Origin: Prevotella sp.
GTDB lineage: Bacteria > Bacteroidota > Bacteroidia > Bacteroidales > Bacteroidaceae
NCBI GenBank assembly: GCA_016286995.1
Contig: JAEEVA010000026.1
Coordinates: forward strand, 1-41,197
Direction: 5' to 3'
Length of the DNA: 41,197 bases
The notes under the pieces were generated by a model. The model was not told the DNA's origin. It saw only the letters and a program-made list of their open reading frames with translations, and ran no database searches. Shown here in pieces: positions 17,612 through 25,718 of the stretch (its first letter is position 1; every line of letters begins with the position of its first letter). The translations under genes were made by a program, and so were the position numbers.

Positions 17612-17800
17612 TCATAAGCTCAAAACTACCAGCATGGTAGCTAAGAGAGAGCAGCATGGAAACTCGAAGCAACCAGCATGGTAGCTCAAAGCTACCCTGC
17701 CGCAAGCATGCTATTTTAGGTAATTTTAATATTTGTGGCAGGTGATGCGTATTGAGATGGTATCCACCCTTTGATGTTATTAAACATAGACAAGAGACAT
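17612..17800. other. Non-coding gap with three imperfect 22-23-bp repeats
   Basis: No credible ORF. The word CAGCATGG recurs at 17630, 17652 and 17675 (spacing 22 and 23), and ACCAGCATGGTAGCT occurs twice (17628-17642, 17672-17686). Each long copy can fold as CTACC-AGCAT-GGTAG, and GTAGCT-CAA-AGCTAC (17681-17695) adds a further hairpin. It may be a structured 3' UTR of the isomerase-like gene; nothing more can be said. Confidence 0.6.
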
Positions 17801-17836
17801 AAAGAAAGCCGATGGTTTTGTTCCATCGGCTTCTTT
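17801..17836. terminator. Bidirectional hairpin terminator
   Basis: Stem GCCGATGG (17808-17815) with CCATCGGC (17823-17830), 7-nt loop, flanked by AAAGAAA on the left and TTCTTT on the right. It follows the isomerase-like gene on the plus strand and, on the minus strand, directly follows the tRNA-Lys 3'-end remnant. Confidence 0.7.
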
Positions 17837-17855
17837 GTGATCCGCTTGGGGCTCG
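17834..17855 (-). pseudogene. Remnant of a tRNA-Lys 3' end
   Basis: These 22 bases are identical to 17945-17966, which is the 3' end (T-arm 3' side, acceptor strand and trailer) of the intact tRNA-Lys. The match stops at the T-loop; no tRNA body precedes it. A hairpin terminator follows it just as one follows the intact gene, so it looks like the leftover of a tandem second tRNA copy. A phage-type attachment duplicate is the alternative, but only 89 bp lie between the repeats and no integrase is near. Confidence 0.75.
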
Positions 17856-17869
17856 TCATCGAGCCTGCT

Positions 17870-17893
17870 CGCTTTGACCTTTAGGTCAAAGAA
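17870..17893 (-). repeat. Dispersed hairpin repeat, copy 3
   Basis: On the minus strand TTCTTTGACCTAAAGGTCAAAG: a perfect 9-bp stem with a 2-nt loop (8 bp with a 4-nt loop in practice). It shares the TTCTyTGACCT-AA-AGGT core with copies at 18073-18108 (-) and 36226-36263 (+). Confidence 0.65.
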
Positions 17894-17922
17894 CCCTTGG
17901 GTGAGAGCCCAGCTTGTATCAA

Positions 17923-17947
17923 AAAAAGAGGCGTGAAGCCTCTTTTT
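17923..17947 (-). terminator. tRNA-Lys terminator
   Basis: Stem AAAAAGAGGC (17923-17932) with its partner 17938-17947, 5-nt loop; on the minus strand it is followed by a T-run. It begins 2 nt after the tRNA discriminator base. Confidence 0.8.
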
Positions 17948-17948
17948 G

Positions 17949-18021
17949 TGATCCGCTTGGGGCTCGAACCCAAGACCCCAACATTAAAAGTGTTGTGCTC
18001 TACCAACTGAGCTAGCGGATC
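17949..18021 (-). tRNA. tRNA-Lys (anticodon TTT)
   Basis: 73 nt on the minus strand. Acceptor GATCCGC pairs with GCGGATC, discriminator A; D-arm GCTCAGTTGGTAGAGC; anticodon stem CAACA/TGTTG with loop CTTTTAA, giving anticodon TTT; T-arm with the GTTCGAG loop. CCA is not encoded. It has its own promoter about 150 bp upstream (18199-18168) and a hairpin terminator at once downstream. Confidence 0.97.
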
Positions 18022-18072
18022 AACCTTGTTTGCTGAAAAGCGGGTGATAATTGCGGTGCAAACCGAATGCAG

Positions 18073-18108
18073 ATTGCAACGCCACACTCAGACCTTCAGG
18101 TCAGAGAA
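18073..18108 (-). repeat. Dispersed hairpin repeat, copy 2 (tRNA-Lys leader)
   Basis: Reading the minus strand, TTCTCTGACCTGAAGGTCTGAG folds with 8 of 9 pairs and is followed by TGTGGCGTTGCAAT, a 14-nt string found again after the hairpin at 36250-36263. It lies in the transcribed leader of tRNA-Lys. Confidence 0.75.
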
Positions 18109-18167
18109 AGCTTGCTTTTTGCTGAGGTGCATCCCGCAATCGCAGCCGCATTTTCAAAATGCGGGTG

Positions 18168-18199
18168 CAAAATTACACAATATTTTTGAATTGGCCAAA
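18168..18199 (-). promoter_or_regulatory. tRNA-Lys promoter
   Basis: Minus strand TTTG (18199-18196), exactly 20-nt spacer, TAATTTTG (18175-18168). It starts inside the end region of tdk. The precursor would carry a leader of about 145 nt containing the hairpins CCGCATTTT/AAAATGCGG (18146-18164) and copy 2 of the dispersed repeat. Confidence 0.8.
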
Positions 18200-18200
18200 T

Positions 18201-18794
18201 TTATTCAGAGGATTTTTCGTTTTCGATGGCTTTTTGGTAACAATCGCGGCATAGAGGCTCGTATTCCTGCGTCTCGCCAAGCAGTACGCGCTTGTCGCTC
18301 TTGATGGTACGGTGGCTGACATAGGCCAGGGAACCGCACTTGACACAAATGGCGTGAACCTTCGTGACATCGTCGGCAATGGCACAAAGGGCGGGCATGG
18401 GTCCAAAGGGCACACCCCGGAAGTCCATGTCAAGACCTGCGATGATGACACGGATGCCGCGATAGGCCAGCTCGTTGCAGACGTCAACGAGTCCCATGTC
18501 GAAGAACTGGGCCTCGTCGATGCCCACCACGTCGATGTCCGATGACAGCAACAGGATGCTGGCCGAAGAGTCGAGTGGGGTGGAAGGAATGGCGTTATGG
18601 TCGTGGCTCACCACCTCTTCGTCGCTGTAGCGCGTATCGATGGCAGGCTTGAAGATTTCTACCTTTTGTTTGGCAAACTGAGCACGGCGCAGACGGCGGA
18701 TAAGCTCTTCCGTCTTGCCCGAGAACATGGAACCGCACACGACTTCTATTCTACCTGGGCGTCGTGTCTCACCCGATGCTGGATATGTAATCAT
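18201..18794 (-). CDS. tdk: Thymidine kinase (type II)
   Basis: 197 residues: P-loop [15 protein letters not shown], the DEAQFF motif (GIDEAQFF), lasso-domain zinc cysteines CVKCG and CRDC, and the LDMDFRG segment. Phosphorylates thymidine to dTMP in nucleoside salvage. I start it at 18794 (MITYPASGE), not at upstream in-frame codons that overlap rsmI, because a -7 box TATCTTTG (18806-18799) ends only 4 nt before this ATG. It diverges from rsmI across 70 bp. Confidence 0.95.
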   Translation of the reverse strand: MITYPASGETRRPGRIEVVCGSMFSGKTEELIRRLRRAQFAKQKVEIFKPAIDTRYSDEEVVSHDHNAIPSTPLDSSASILLLSSDIDVVGIDEAQFFDMGLVDVCNELAYRGIRVIIAGLDMDFRGVPFGPMPALCAIADDVTKVHAICVKCGSLAYVSHRTIKSDKRVLLGETQEYEPLCRDCYQKAIENEKSSE

Positions 18795-18798
18795 GGTG

Positions 18799-18806
18799 CA
18801 AAGATA
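18799..18806 (-). promoter_or_regulatory. tdk -7 box, 4 nt from the start codon
   Basis: TATCTTTG on the minus strand, then CACC and the ATG. The -33 position carries ATTT, a weak match. The mRNA would be leaderless or have a leader of a base or so. Confidence 0.65.
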
Positions 18807-18848
18807 ATAAAAATTAGCTAAATAAGAAATAAAAACAAAAATATTTTG

Positions 18849-18856
18849 TATCTTTG
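18849..18856 (+). promoter_or_regulatory. rsmI -7 box, 8 nt from the start codon
   Basis: TATCTTTG followed by CAGCCGAA and the ATG. The 16-mer ATTTTGTATCTTTGCA here is repeated exactly at the birA promoter (35424-35439). No TTTG is seen at -33. Confidence 0.65.
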
Positions 18857-18864
18857 CAGCCGAA

Positions 18865-19542
18865 ATGAGCATATTATATATAGTACCCACGCCTGTAGGC
18901 AACATGGAGGATATGACGCTGCGAGCCATCCGCATCTTGAAGGAGGCTGACGTGGTGCTGGCAGAGGATACCCGTACGTCGGGCATCCTGCTGAAGCATT
19001 TCGATATCAAGCAGCACCTGTTGTCGCACCATAAGTTCAACGAACATGGCACGTCGGCAGCTGTCGTGGAACGTCTGCAAGCAGGACAGACCGTAGCTCT
19101 TATCAGCGATGCCGGAACGCCAGGCATCAGCGACCCGGGATTCTTTCTGGTGCGTGAGGCTGTGCGGGCGGGCATTGAGGTACAGACTTTACCTGGTGCC
19201 ACGGCTTTTGTGCCGGCTCTGGTGTCAAGTGGACTGCCGTGTGATCGTTTCTGCTTCGAGGGTTTCCTGCCCCAGAAGAAAGGACGCCAGACCAAGCTGG
19301 AGTCGTTGCGTGACGAAGAGCGTACGATGGTGTTCTACGAGTCGCCCTACCGTGTGCTGAAGACGCTGCAACAGTTCAGCGAGGTCTTTGGTCCGGAGCG
19401 ACAGGTGAGCGTCTGCCGCGAGATTTCCAAGGTTCACGAGGAGTCGGTACGTGGCACGCTGGCTGAGGTAATCAGTCATTTTACGGAGCATGAACCGCGT
19501 GGCGAGTTCGTCATAGTTCTTGCAGGACGGAATGAAAGATGA
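18865..19542 (+). CDS. rsmI: 16S rRNA 2'-O-ribose C1402 methyltransferase
   Basis: 225 residues of tetrapyrrole-methylase fold. Signature parts: [68 protein letters not shown] and [12 protein letters not shown]. Uses SAM to modify C1402 of 16S rRNA. Shorter than the E. coli enzyme (286) because the C-terminal extension is missing, which is usual in Bacteroidota as I recall. Near-leaderless start. Confidence 0.95.
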   Translation: MSILYIVPTPVGNMEDMTLRAIRILKEADVVLAEDTRTSGILLKHFDIKQHLLSHHKFNEHGTSAAVVERLQAGQTVALISDAGTPGISDPGFFLVREAVRAGIEVQTLPGATAFVPALVSSGLPCDRFCFEGFLPQKKGRQTKLESLRDEERTMVFYESPYRVLKTLQQFSEVFGPERQVSVCREISKVHEESVRGTLAEVISHFTEHEPRGEFVIVLAGRNER

Positions 19543-19568
19543 ATCATTAAAATTGAAAAATTAAGGAT

Positions 19569-20417
19569 ATGAAAAAAGTATTATTATTTGCAATGTGTCT
19601 GACGGCATTTGTTGCTTGTCAGCAGGGGCAGAAGTCAAGCGACCTTACTGTGATGAAGGAGCGCGACTCACTGAATCGTGTAATTGCCCAGAAGGACAAT
19701 GAGATTAACGACATGATGTCAACAATGAACGACATCGAAGAAGGGTTCCGTGCCATCAGTGCCGCAGAAAACCGTGTTAGCGTGGCTCGTCAGGGTGAAG
19801 GTGCCAGCATGAAGGAACGCATCGCTGAGAATATGAAGTTCATTCGCGAGACGATGGAGCAGAATCGTGAGTTGATTAATAAACTGCGCAACCAGTTGCG
19901 CCAGTCTACCATCAATGGCGACCAGTTACGTCGTACCTTGGAAAACCTGCAGCAGCAGCTGGAAGAGAAAGACAGTCAGCTCAAACAGCTGGCCGCTGAA
20001 CTGGAAGCCAAGAATCTGATGATTACCGAGCTGAATACTAAGGTTGAGGATCTTTCTGCCAACGTTGACAGTTTGAAAGAAGACACGAAGCAGAAGGCAG
20101 AAACCATCCAGTCTCAGGACAAGCAGTTACATACTGCATGGTTTATCTATGGCACTCGCCGTGAACTGAAGGATAAGGGCATCTTGGAGCGTCGCAAGCG
20201 CTTGAGTAATGAATTCCTGAATGAGCACTTTACGAAGATAGATATTCGTGTAGACAAGGAAATCAAGTTCTACTCCCGCCGTGCAGAGTTGCTGACGTCT
20301 CATCCGGAGTCGAGCTATGTGCTGGAACCTGATGCCAACGACCAGTATGTGCTGCGCATTACCGATCCTCAGCGATTCTGGTCGAACACCCGTCACCTGA
20401 TTGTGTTGGTGAAGTAG
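19569..20417 (+). CDS. Coiled-coil lipoprotein of unknown function
   Basis: 282 residues. Lipoprotein signal with FVACQQG (Cys near residue 16), then a long heptad coiled coil (about residues 25-180, e.g. QLEEKDSQLKQLAAELEAK) and a compact C-terminal domain ending FWSNTRHLIVLVK. Not recognised beyond a Bacteroidales family of coiled-coil lipoproteins. It follows rsmI by 26 bp and is probably co-transcribed; a strong terminator follows. Confidence 0.8.
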   Translation: MKKVLLFAMCLTAFVACQQGQKSSDLTVMKERDSLNRVIAQKDNEINDMMSTMNDIEEGFRAISAAENRVSVARQGEGASMKERIAENMKFIRETMEQNRELINKLRNQLRQSTINGDQLRRTLENLQQQLEEKDSQLKQLAAELEAKNLMITELNTKVEDLSANVDSLKEDTKQKAETIQSQDKQLHTAWFIYGTRRELKDKGILERRKRLSNEFLNEHFTKIDIRVDKEIKFYSRRAELLTSHPESSYVLEPDANDQYVLRITDPQRFWSNTRHLIVLVK

Positions 20418-20474
20418 TCACAGTTCATAATAAAAATCAGAGTGTTCCTTTTTTAAGGAAAAACATATAAAAAG

Positions 20475-20508
20475 GGCAGAATTTTAACGGAAATGTTAAA
20501 ATTCTGCC
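20475..20508 (+). terminator. Strong intrinsic terminator
   Basis: Perfect 14-bp stem GGCAGAATTTTAAC (20475-20488) with 20495-20508, 6-nt loop, followed by TATTTT. It ends the rsmI-lipoprotein transcript and insulates the SusCD locus. Confidence 0.85.
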
Positions 20509-20535
20509 TATTTTCGTGTCTTTTTCATAAATTTA

Positions 20536-20567
20536 TTCGTTTTTTTTAAAAATTGATATTACCTTTG
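20536..20567 (+). promoter_or_regulatory. SusC/SusD locus promoter
   Basis: TTCG (20536-20539), 20-nt spacer, TACCTTTG (20560-20567) followed by CAA. The leader of about 85 nt holds a GC hairpin CCGCA-CAAG-TGCGG (20581-20594) soon after the expected start site. Confidence 0.65.
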
Positions 20568-20658
20568 CAAACTGTATTGTCCGCACAAGTGCGGCGTTAT
20601 ATAATATATAATAATGTACGCAAACATAAATTAATAATTAATACAAGAAATAGTGTAT

Positions 20659-23600
20659 ATGGGAAAAAAGTTAACACTGGTTTTGTTCGGCCTGTTCCTA
20701 AGCATGGGAATTGCGTTGGCTCAGGACAAAATTTCAGGTACTGTCTTTGAGGATAATGGTGAACCGTGTATCGGTGCCACCGTTATGATTCAGGGAACCA
20801 AGCAAGGTACTAAGACAGACATGGACGGTAATTTCACCATTGCCGTTCCTTCTGGCAAGAAACTTGTGATTAGCTATGTTGGTATGACCACACAGATTGT
20901 CAAGGCGAAAAACGGTATGAAGATTACACTTCAGCCTGATGCCCAGACACTTGGTGAGGTCGTCGCAGTAGGTATGATGAAGCAGGACAAGCGTCTGTTT
21001 ACAGGTGCTACCACGAAGGTCGATGCGGAGAAAGCCAAGTTGGACGGTATTGCTGATATCTCCCGTTCGCTGGAAGGTCGTGCCGCCGGTGTTTCCGTGC
21101 AGAACGTGTCGGGTACCTTTGGTACGGCTCCTAAGATTCGTGTCCGTGGTGCTACGTCAATCTACGGTAGTTCGAAGCCCCTGTGGGTGGTCGACGGTGT
21201 GATTATGGAGGACGTGACGGAGGTTGACGCCGATGCTTTGTCGTCAGGTGATGCCGCCACGCTGATTTCCAGCGCCATTGCTGGTCTGAACGCTGACGAT
21301 ATCGAGTCGTTCCAGATTCTGAAGGACGGTTCTGCCACCTCTATCTATGGTGCACGTGCCATGGCAGGTGTGATCGTCGTTACCACCAAGCGTGGTAAGG
21401 CAGGTACTTCGAAGATTAGCTACACGGGTGAGTATACCATGCGTCTGCGCCCCAGCTATTCACAGTTCAATATCATGAACTCGCAGGAGCAGATGTCAGT
21501 CTATCGTGAGATGCAGAACAACGGCTTCCTGTCGTTCATGAGTTCTTACCGCGCCAGTTCAAGTGGTGTGTTCGGTAAGATGTATCACCTGATTAACGAG
21601 TACGATCCCGCTACGGGTTCTTTCAAGCTCGCCAATACCCAGGAGGCGATGAACGACTACCTGCGTGTGGCAGAGTATCGTAACACGAACTGGTTTGAGG
21701 AGCTGTTCTCGAATGCCATTCAGCACAACCATTCTATCTCCATGAGTTCTGGTACGGATAAGGCTCAGTATTATACGTCGTTCTCAATCATGAGCGACCC
21801 AGGATGGAGTGAGCGCAGCAAGGTTGAGCGCTATACTGCCAACATCAATGCCAACTATAACCTGAACAAGAAGGTGTCGTTGAACTTGATTGGTAATACC
21901 AGCTATCGTAAGCAGGAGGCTCCTGGTACGACAGGTCAGGAGACTGATGTCGTGTCTGGTGAGGTGAAGCGTGACTTCGATATCAACCCCTATTCGTATG
22001 CTCTGAATACATCGCGTACGCTGGATCCCGACGAGTTCTACATCCGTAACTACGCCCCCTTCAACATCCACCACGAGCTGGCAAACAACTACATGAAGCT
22101 CGACGTGGTCGACCTGAAGTTCCAGGGCGAACTGAAGTATAAGCCTGTGCGTACTGTCGAGTTGAGCGCCCTCGGTGCCTACAAGTATTCGACCACTACG
22201 CAGCAGCACTTCATCAATGAGACCAGTAACCAGGCTATGGCTTTCCGTATGATGGATGATGCCACCATGCGCGACTCCAACCCCTGGCTGTATACCGACC
22301 CCGATGTCATTAACTCACTGCCAGTCAGCGTGCTGCCTGAGGGAGGTTTCCATCGTGAGACCGTCTACAAGATGAATTCTTGGGACTTCCGTGCTACGGT
22401 GAGCTATAACGACGTGTTCAACGAAGATCATATCGTCAATGCCTACGGTGGTATGGAGGTGAATAGCATCGACCGTGTTGCCACCTCGAACACCAAGGTC
22501 GGCGTACTCTACGACATGGGTCAGCTGGGTAACTACAACTACCTCTACTTCAAGCAGGCCAGTGAGGAGAACAATATGTACTATGCCCTGAGCAACGGCT
22601 ATAGCCGTGAGGTGTCATTCTTCGGTACAGCTACCTATTCATGGAAGCGCCGCTACATCATCAACGGTACCGTCCGCTATGAAGGTAGTAACCGTCTGGG
22701 TCGTGCTACTAGCGCCCGCTGGTTGCCCACCTGGAACGTATCGGCAGCATGGAATGCCCATGAGGAGCCTTGGTTCTTCAAGACTTTCCAGGACAAGCTG
22801 ACGCACGCCACCCTGAAGGCCAGCTACTCGCTGACGGGTGACAAGCCTGCCGTGACCAACTCGATGGTGATTATCCAGGCCTACAACCCCTGGCGTCCCT
22901 ATTCCAACGACAAGGAATCTGGTCTTGAGATTGCCAGCTTTGCCAATCCCGAGCTGACTTACGAAAAGAAGCACGAGTTCAACATCGGTCTGAGCCTCGG
23001 TTTCTTGAACAACCGTATTAACTTCGATTTCGACTGGTACACCCGTAATAACTACGACCTGATTGGTCCGAAGCGTACTACCGGTGTCGGCGGACAGATT
23101 GTGAAGTATGCCAACGTGGCCAGCATGAAGTCCCACGGTGAGGAGTTCACACTCTCTACCCGTAACATCATGACCAAGGACTTCGACTGGTCGACCGACT
23201 TCATCTATTCTCACACACACTGTGAGGTGACCGACTTCGATTCACGCAACCGCGTCATCGACCTCATCACTGGTAACGGTTTCACGGAGAAGGGCTATCC
23301 TTACCGTTCCCTGTTCTCCATGGACTTCCAGGGATTGAACGAGTATGGTCTGCCTACCTTCATCAACGAGAATGGCGAAAAGACCACCAGCGACATCGAC
23401 TTCCAGTCGTACGTCACGGATCACCTGAAGTATGAGGGTCCGACTGATCCTACCGTCACTGGTTCATTAGGAAACATGTTCCGCTATAAGAACTGGCACC
23501 TGAACGTCTTCATTACCTATGCTTACGGTAATGTGGTACGTCTTGATCCAACTTTCGCCGTTTCTTATTCTGACCTGACCGCCATGCCGCGTGAATTTGC

Positions 23601-23964
23601 CAATCGCTGGGTTGTTCCCGGTGATGAAACCAAGACCACGATTCCCGCTATGGCCGACCTGCGTATGATTCAGAACGACTCACGCTTAGGCTATGCATAC
23701 AATGCCTACAACTACTCTACCGACCGTATTGCCAAGGGTGACTTCATCCGCATGAAAGAAATCTCTCTGGCTTACGACTTCCCCGCACAGTGGATCAGCC
23801 ATCTCGGTCTGAGTTCTGCCAGCATGAAACTGCAAGGTACTAACCTCTTCCTGATCTATGCCGACAAGAAGTTGAACGGTCAGGATCCTGAGTTCTTCAA
23901 CTCCGGTGGTGTGGCTGTGCCTATGGCACGTCAGTTTACGTTCACCCTGCGCTTAGGAATCTAA
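20659..23964 (+). CDS. SusC/RagA-family TonB-dependent outer-membrane transporter
   Basis: 1101 residues. Signal peptide MGKKLTLVLFGLFLSMGIALAQ, then the CarboxypepD_reg-like domain (ISGTVFEDNGEPCIGATVMI...DMDGNFTI), the plug (LEGRAAGVSVQNVSG, KIRVRGATSIYGSSKPLWVVDGV, ILKDGSATSIYGARAMAGVIVVTTKRG) and a 22-strand barrel ending FTFTLRLGI. I start at ATG 20659. It forms the outer-membrane channel whose lid is the SusD protein encoded next. The downstream genes are HExxH and DUF4302 lipoproteins, not glycosidases, so the ligand may be a peptide or other non-glycan compound (inference). Confidence 0.95.
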   Translation: MGKKLTLVLFGLFLSMGIALAQDKISGTVFEDNGEPCIGATVMIQGTKQGTKTDMDGNFTIAVPSGKKLVISYVGMTTQIVKAKNGMKITLQPDAQTLGEVVAVGMMKQDKRLFTGATTKVDAEKAKLDGIADISRSLEGRAAGVSVQNVSGTFGTAPKIRVRGATSIYGSSKPLWVVDGVIMEDVTEVDADALSSGDAATLISSAIAGLNADDIESFQILKDGSATSIYGARAMAGVIVVTTKRGKAGTSKISYTGEYTMRLRPSYSQFNIMNSQEQMSVYREMQNNGFLSFMSSYRASSSGVFGKMYHLINEYDPATGSFKLANTQEAMNDYLRVAEYRNTNWFEELFSNAIQHNHSISMSSGTDKAQYYTSFSIMSDPGWSERSKVERYTANINANYNLNKKVSLNLIGNTSYRKQEAPGTTGQETDVVSGEVKRDFDINPYSYALNTSRTLDPDEFYIRNYAPFNIHHELANNYMKLDVVDLKFQGELKYKPVRTVELSALGAYKYSTTTQQHFINETSNQAMAFRMMDDATMRDSNPWLYTDPDVINSLPVSVLPEGGFHRETVYKMNSWDFRATVSYNDVFNEDHIVNAYGGMEVNSIDRVATSNTKVGVLYDMGQLGNYNYLYFKQASEENNMYYALSNGYSREVSFFGTATYSWKRRYIINGTVRYEGSNRLGRATSARWLPTWNVSAAWNAHEEPWFFKTFQDKLTHATLKASYSLTGDKPAVTNSMVIIQAYNPWRPYSNDKESGLEIASFANPELTYEKKHEFNIGLSLGFLNNRINFDFDWYTRNNYDLIGPKRTTGVGGQIVKYANVASMKSHGEEFTLSTRNIMTKDFDWSTDFIYSHTHCEVTDFDSRNRVIDLITGNGFTEKGYPYRSLFSMDFQGLNEYGLPTFINENGEKTTSDIDFQSYVTDHLKYEGPTDPTVTGSLGNMFRYKNWHLNVFITYAYGNVVRLDPTFAVSYSDLTAMPREFANRWVVPGDETKTTIPAMADLRMIQNDSRLGYAYNAYNYSTDRIAKGDFIRMKEISLAYDFPAQWISHLGLSSASMKLQGTNLFLIYADKKLNGQDPEFFNSGGVAVPMARQFTFTLRLGI

Positions 23965-23999
23965 AGAAGTGAAAAGTGAATAGTGAAAAGTAAAAAATT
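23965..23999. repeat. Heptanucleotide repeat tract, SusC-SusD junction
   Basis: AGAAGTG, AAAAGTG, AATAGTG, AAAAGTA, AAAAATT: period 7, starting at the base after the SusC stop. Another word, same period and same position relative to a stop codon as the other tracts. Confidence 0.85.
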
Positions 24000-24025
24000 T
24001 GCTACCGCACATAAAAGATAAGATT

Positions 24026-25678
24026 ATGAAGAATAAGATATACAAGATGTTTGCATTGGGATTGGGAGTGCTGGCACTCTCGTCCTGTAACGATTACCTC
24101 GACAAACTGCCCGACGAGCGTGCTGAGCTGGATACCAACCTGAAGATTACACAGCTGTTGACTTCAGCGTATCCTCAAGTGACCAACAATCTGCTGATGG
24201 AGATGATTTCCGACAATGTCAGTGATAATGGCCGTGCCTACTCGTCACCCGTACTCTGCGACGACATCTACCGTCTGAAAGATACTCCTGAGGAGAGCAC
24301 CGACTCACCTTACAGCATCTGGGGCGGTTACTATGAGTCAGTGGCTACTGTCAACGAAGCCATTCAGGGCATCGAGGGACTGGGCAATCCTGAGTCGCTT
24401 CGTGGCGACCTGGCTGAGGCTAAGCTCATCCGTGCATTCAGTATGTTCCAGCTGGCACAGACCTTCTGCATGGCCTGGAATCCTGAGAAGGCTGACGAGT
24501 ATCTGGGACTGCCCTATCCGCTGATTCCTGAACAGGACATCAACGCCCAGTATGAGCGTGGCACACTGCGCCAGCTCTACGAGGCTATCAACAAGGATAT
24601 TGAAGAGGCACTGCCCTATATTGAAGAGGCTTCCGGAAAGTTCACTATTCCCAAGTACCACTTCAATACGAAGGCCGCATACGCCTTTGCTGCCCGTTTC
24701 AACCTCTACTACATGAACTACGACAAGACCATCCAGTATGCCAGTCAGGTGCTGGGCAACGAGCCCACAGCTGTTATGCGTGACTACGAGCCTTACCGTT
24801 CTCTGGGACGTGACGACTTCGGTAACCGCTGGATCCGTTCTGAGGAACAGGCCAATCTCCTGTTGTTGACCAGCTATAGTACATCTGGCCGTAACATGAC
24901 ATGGGCTAACAGTGCCCGTTTCGCCCACAACTACGATATCACAGCCTACGAGACCTTCTGGGTGGACATGCCGTGGGGTAGCGGTTCGAGCAACAACACC
25001 GTTATCTATGCCAACAAGCTCTATGGTTCGAACCAGTGTGTGGCCTTCCCCACCTACGAGGAGCAGTGGGAGTACACCGACAAGGTGGCAGGTATTGGTT
25101 ATGCACACATCGTAGACCCCGTATTCACGGGTGACATGACCATTCTGGAGCGTGCCGAGGCCTACTGTCTGAAAGGACAGTTGGATCTGGCTGTTCAGGA
25201 CATCAACACTTGGATCCGTACGCACTGCAAGGAACAGGAAGGCAGCACCGTACGTCCTGTTATGACCATCGCTAATATCAAGGCATACGTTGAGGCTGTC
25301 GACTACGCTAAGCGTACGCCAGACGGCAACCGTGACCGCTCGTTCCGCAAGCACATGCATCCGCAGGGCTTTACCATCGATGCCGAAGGCAGCAATCAGG
25401 AATGCATGCTGCAGTTCCTGCTGCACATGAAGCGTCTGGAGTGCGTCTTCCACGGCCTGCGTTTTGCTGACATCAAGCGCTATGGTATAGAATATACGCA
25501 CCTTGTATCCGGTGAGGATCCTATTGTCTTCATCCGTGGTGACCTGCGCGGAGCCATTCAAATTCCCAACACGGTACAGGCTGCCGGTCTGCCTGGCAAC
25601 CCCCGTCAGACCGATGAGGAAATCAAGTCGTTTGTGCTGTCTACTGAGGATGAGTATAAGGATGAAGATGAAGAATAA
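24026..25678 (+). CDS. SusD/RagB-family surface lipoprotein
   Basis: 550 residues. Lipoprotein signal ending LALSSCNDYLDKLPDER; the YLDKLPDER start is the classical SusD opening. TPR-like body with LRGDLAEAKLIRAFSMFQLAQTF and the C-terminal block LQFLLHMKRLECVFHGLRFADIKRYG (a KRLE.xxEG.RwxDlkRyG variant). It forms the ligand-capturing lid on SusC at the cell surface. Start at ATG 24026; the in-frame TTG upstream is ignored. The C-terminus is very acidic (DEYKDEDEE). Confidence 0.94.
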   Translation: MKNKIYKMFALGLGVLALSSCNDYLDKLPDERAELDTNLKITQLLTSAYPQVTNNLLMEMISDNVSDNGRAYSSPVLCDDIYRLKDTPEESTDSPYSIWGGYYESVATVNEAIQGIEGLGNPESLRGDLAEAKLIRAFSMFQLAQTFCMAWNPEKADEYLGLPYPLIPEQDINAQYERGTLRQLYEAINKDIEEALPYIEEASGKFTIPKYHFNTKAAYAFAARFNLYYMNYDKTIQYASQVLGNEPTAVMRDYEPYRSLGRDDFGNRWIRSEEQANLLLLTSYSTSGRNMTWANSARFAHNYDITAYETFWVDMPWGSGSSNNTVIYANKLYGSNQCVAFPTYEEQWEYTDKVAGIGYAHIVDPVFTGDMTILERAEAYCLKGQLDLAVQDINTWIRTHCKEQEGSTVRPVMTIANIKAYVEAVDYAKRTPDGNRDRSFRKHMHPQGFTIDAEGSNQECMLQFLLHMKRLECVFHGLRFADIKRYGIEYTHLVSGEDPIVFIRGDLRGAIQIPNTVQAAGLPGNPRQTDEEIKSFVLSTEDEYKDEDEE

Positions 25679-25718
25679 TAATACCGAGTATCAAACCCTA
25701 TAACGAAGTATAAAGAGT

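Noticed and set aside
17834..17966. attL/attR of an integrated element at tRNA-Lys
   Set aside because: Only 89 bp lie between the 22-bp repeats, with no integrase or cargo; a decayed tandem tRNA explains the terminators better.
18795..19295. N-terminal extension of tdk giving a 364-residue minus-strand ORF
   Set aside because: The extension lies antisense over rsmI, has no family features, and crosses both promoter -7 boxes; the P-loop enzyme begins normally at 18794.
24338..25561. 407-codon minus-strand ORF
   Set aside because: It is antisense to SusD, whose frame carries clear family motifs; the reverse protein has no recognisable features and reflects codon bias.
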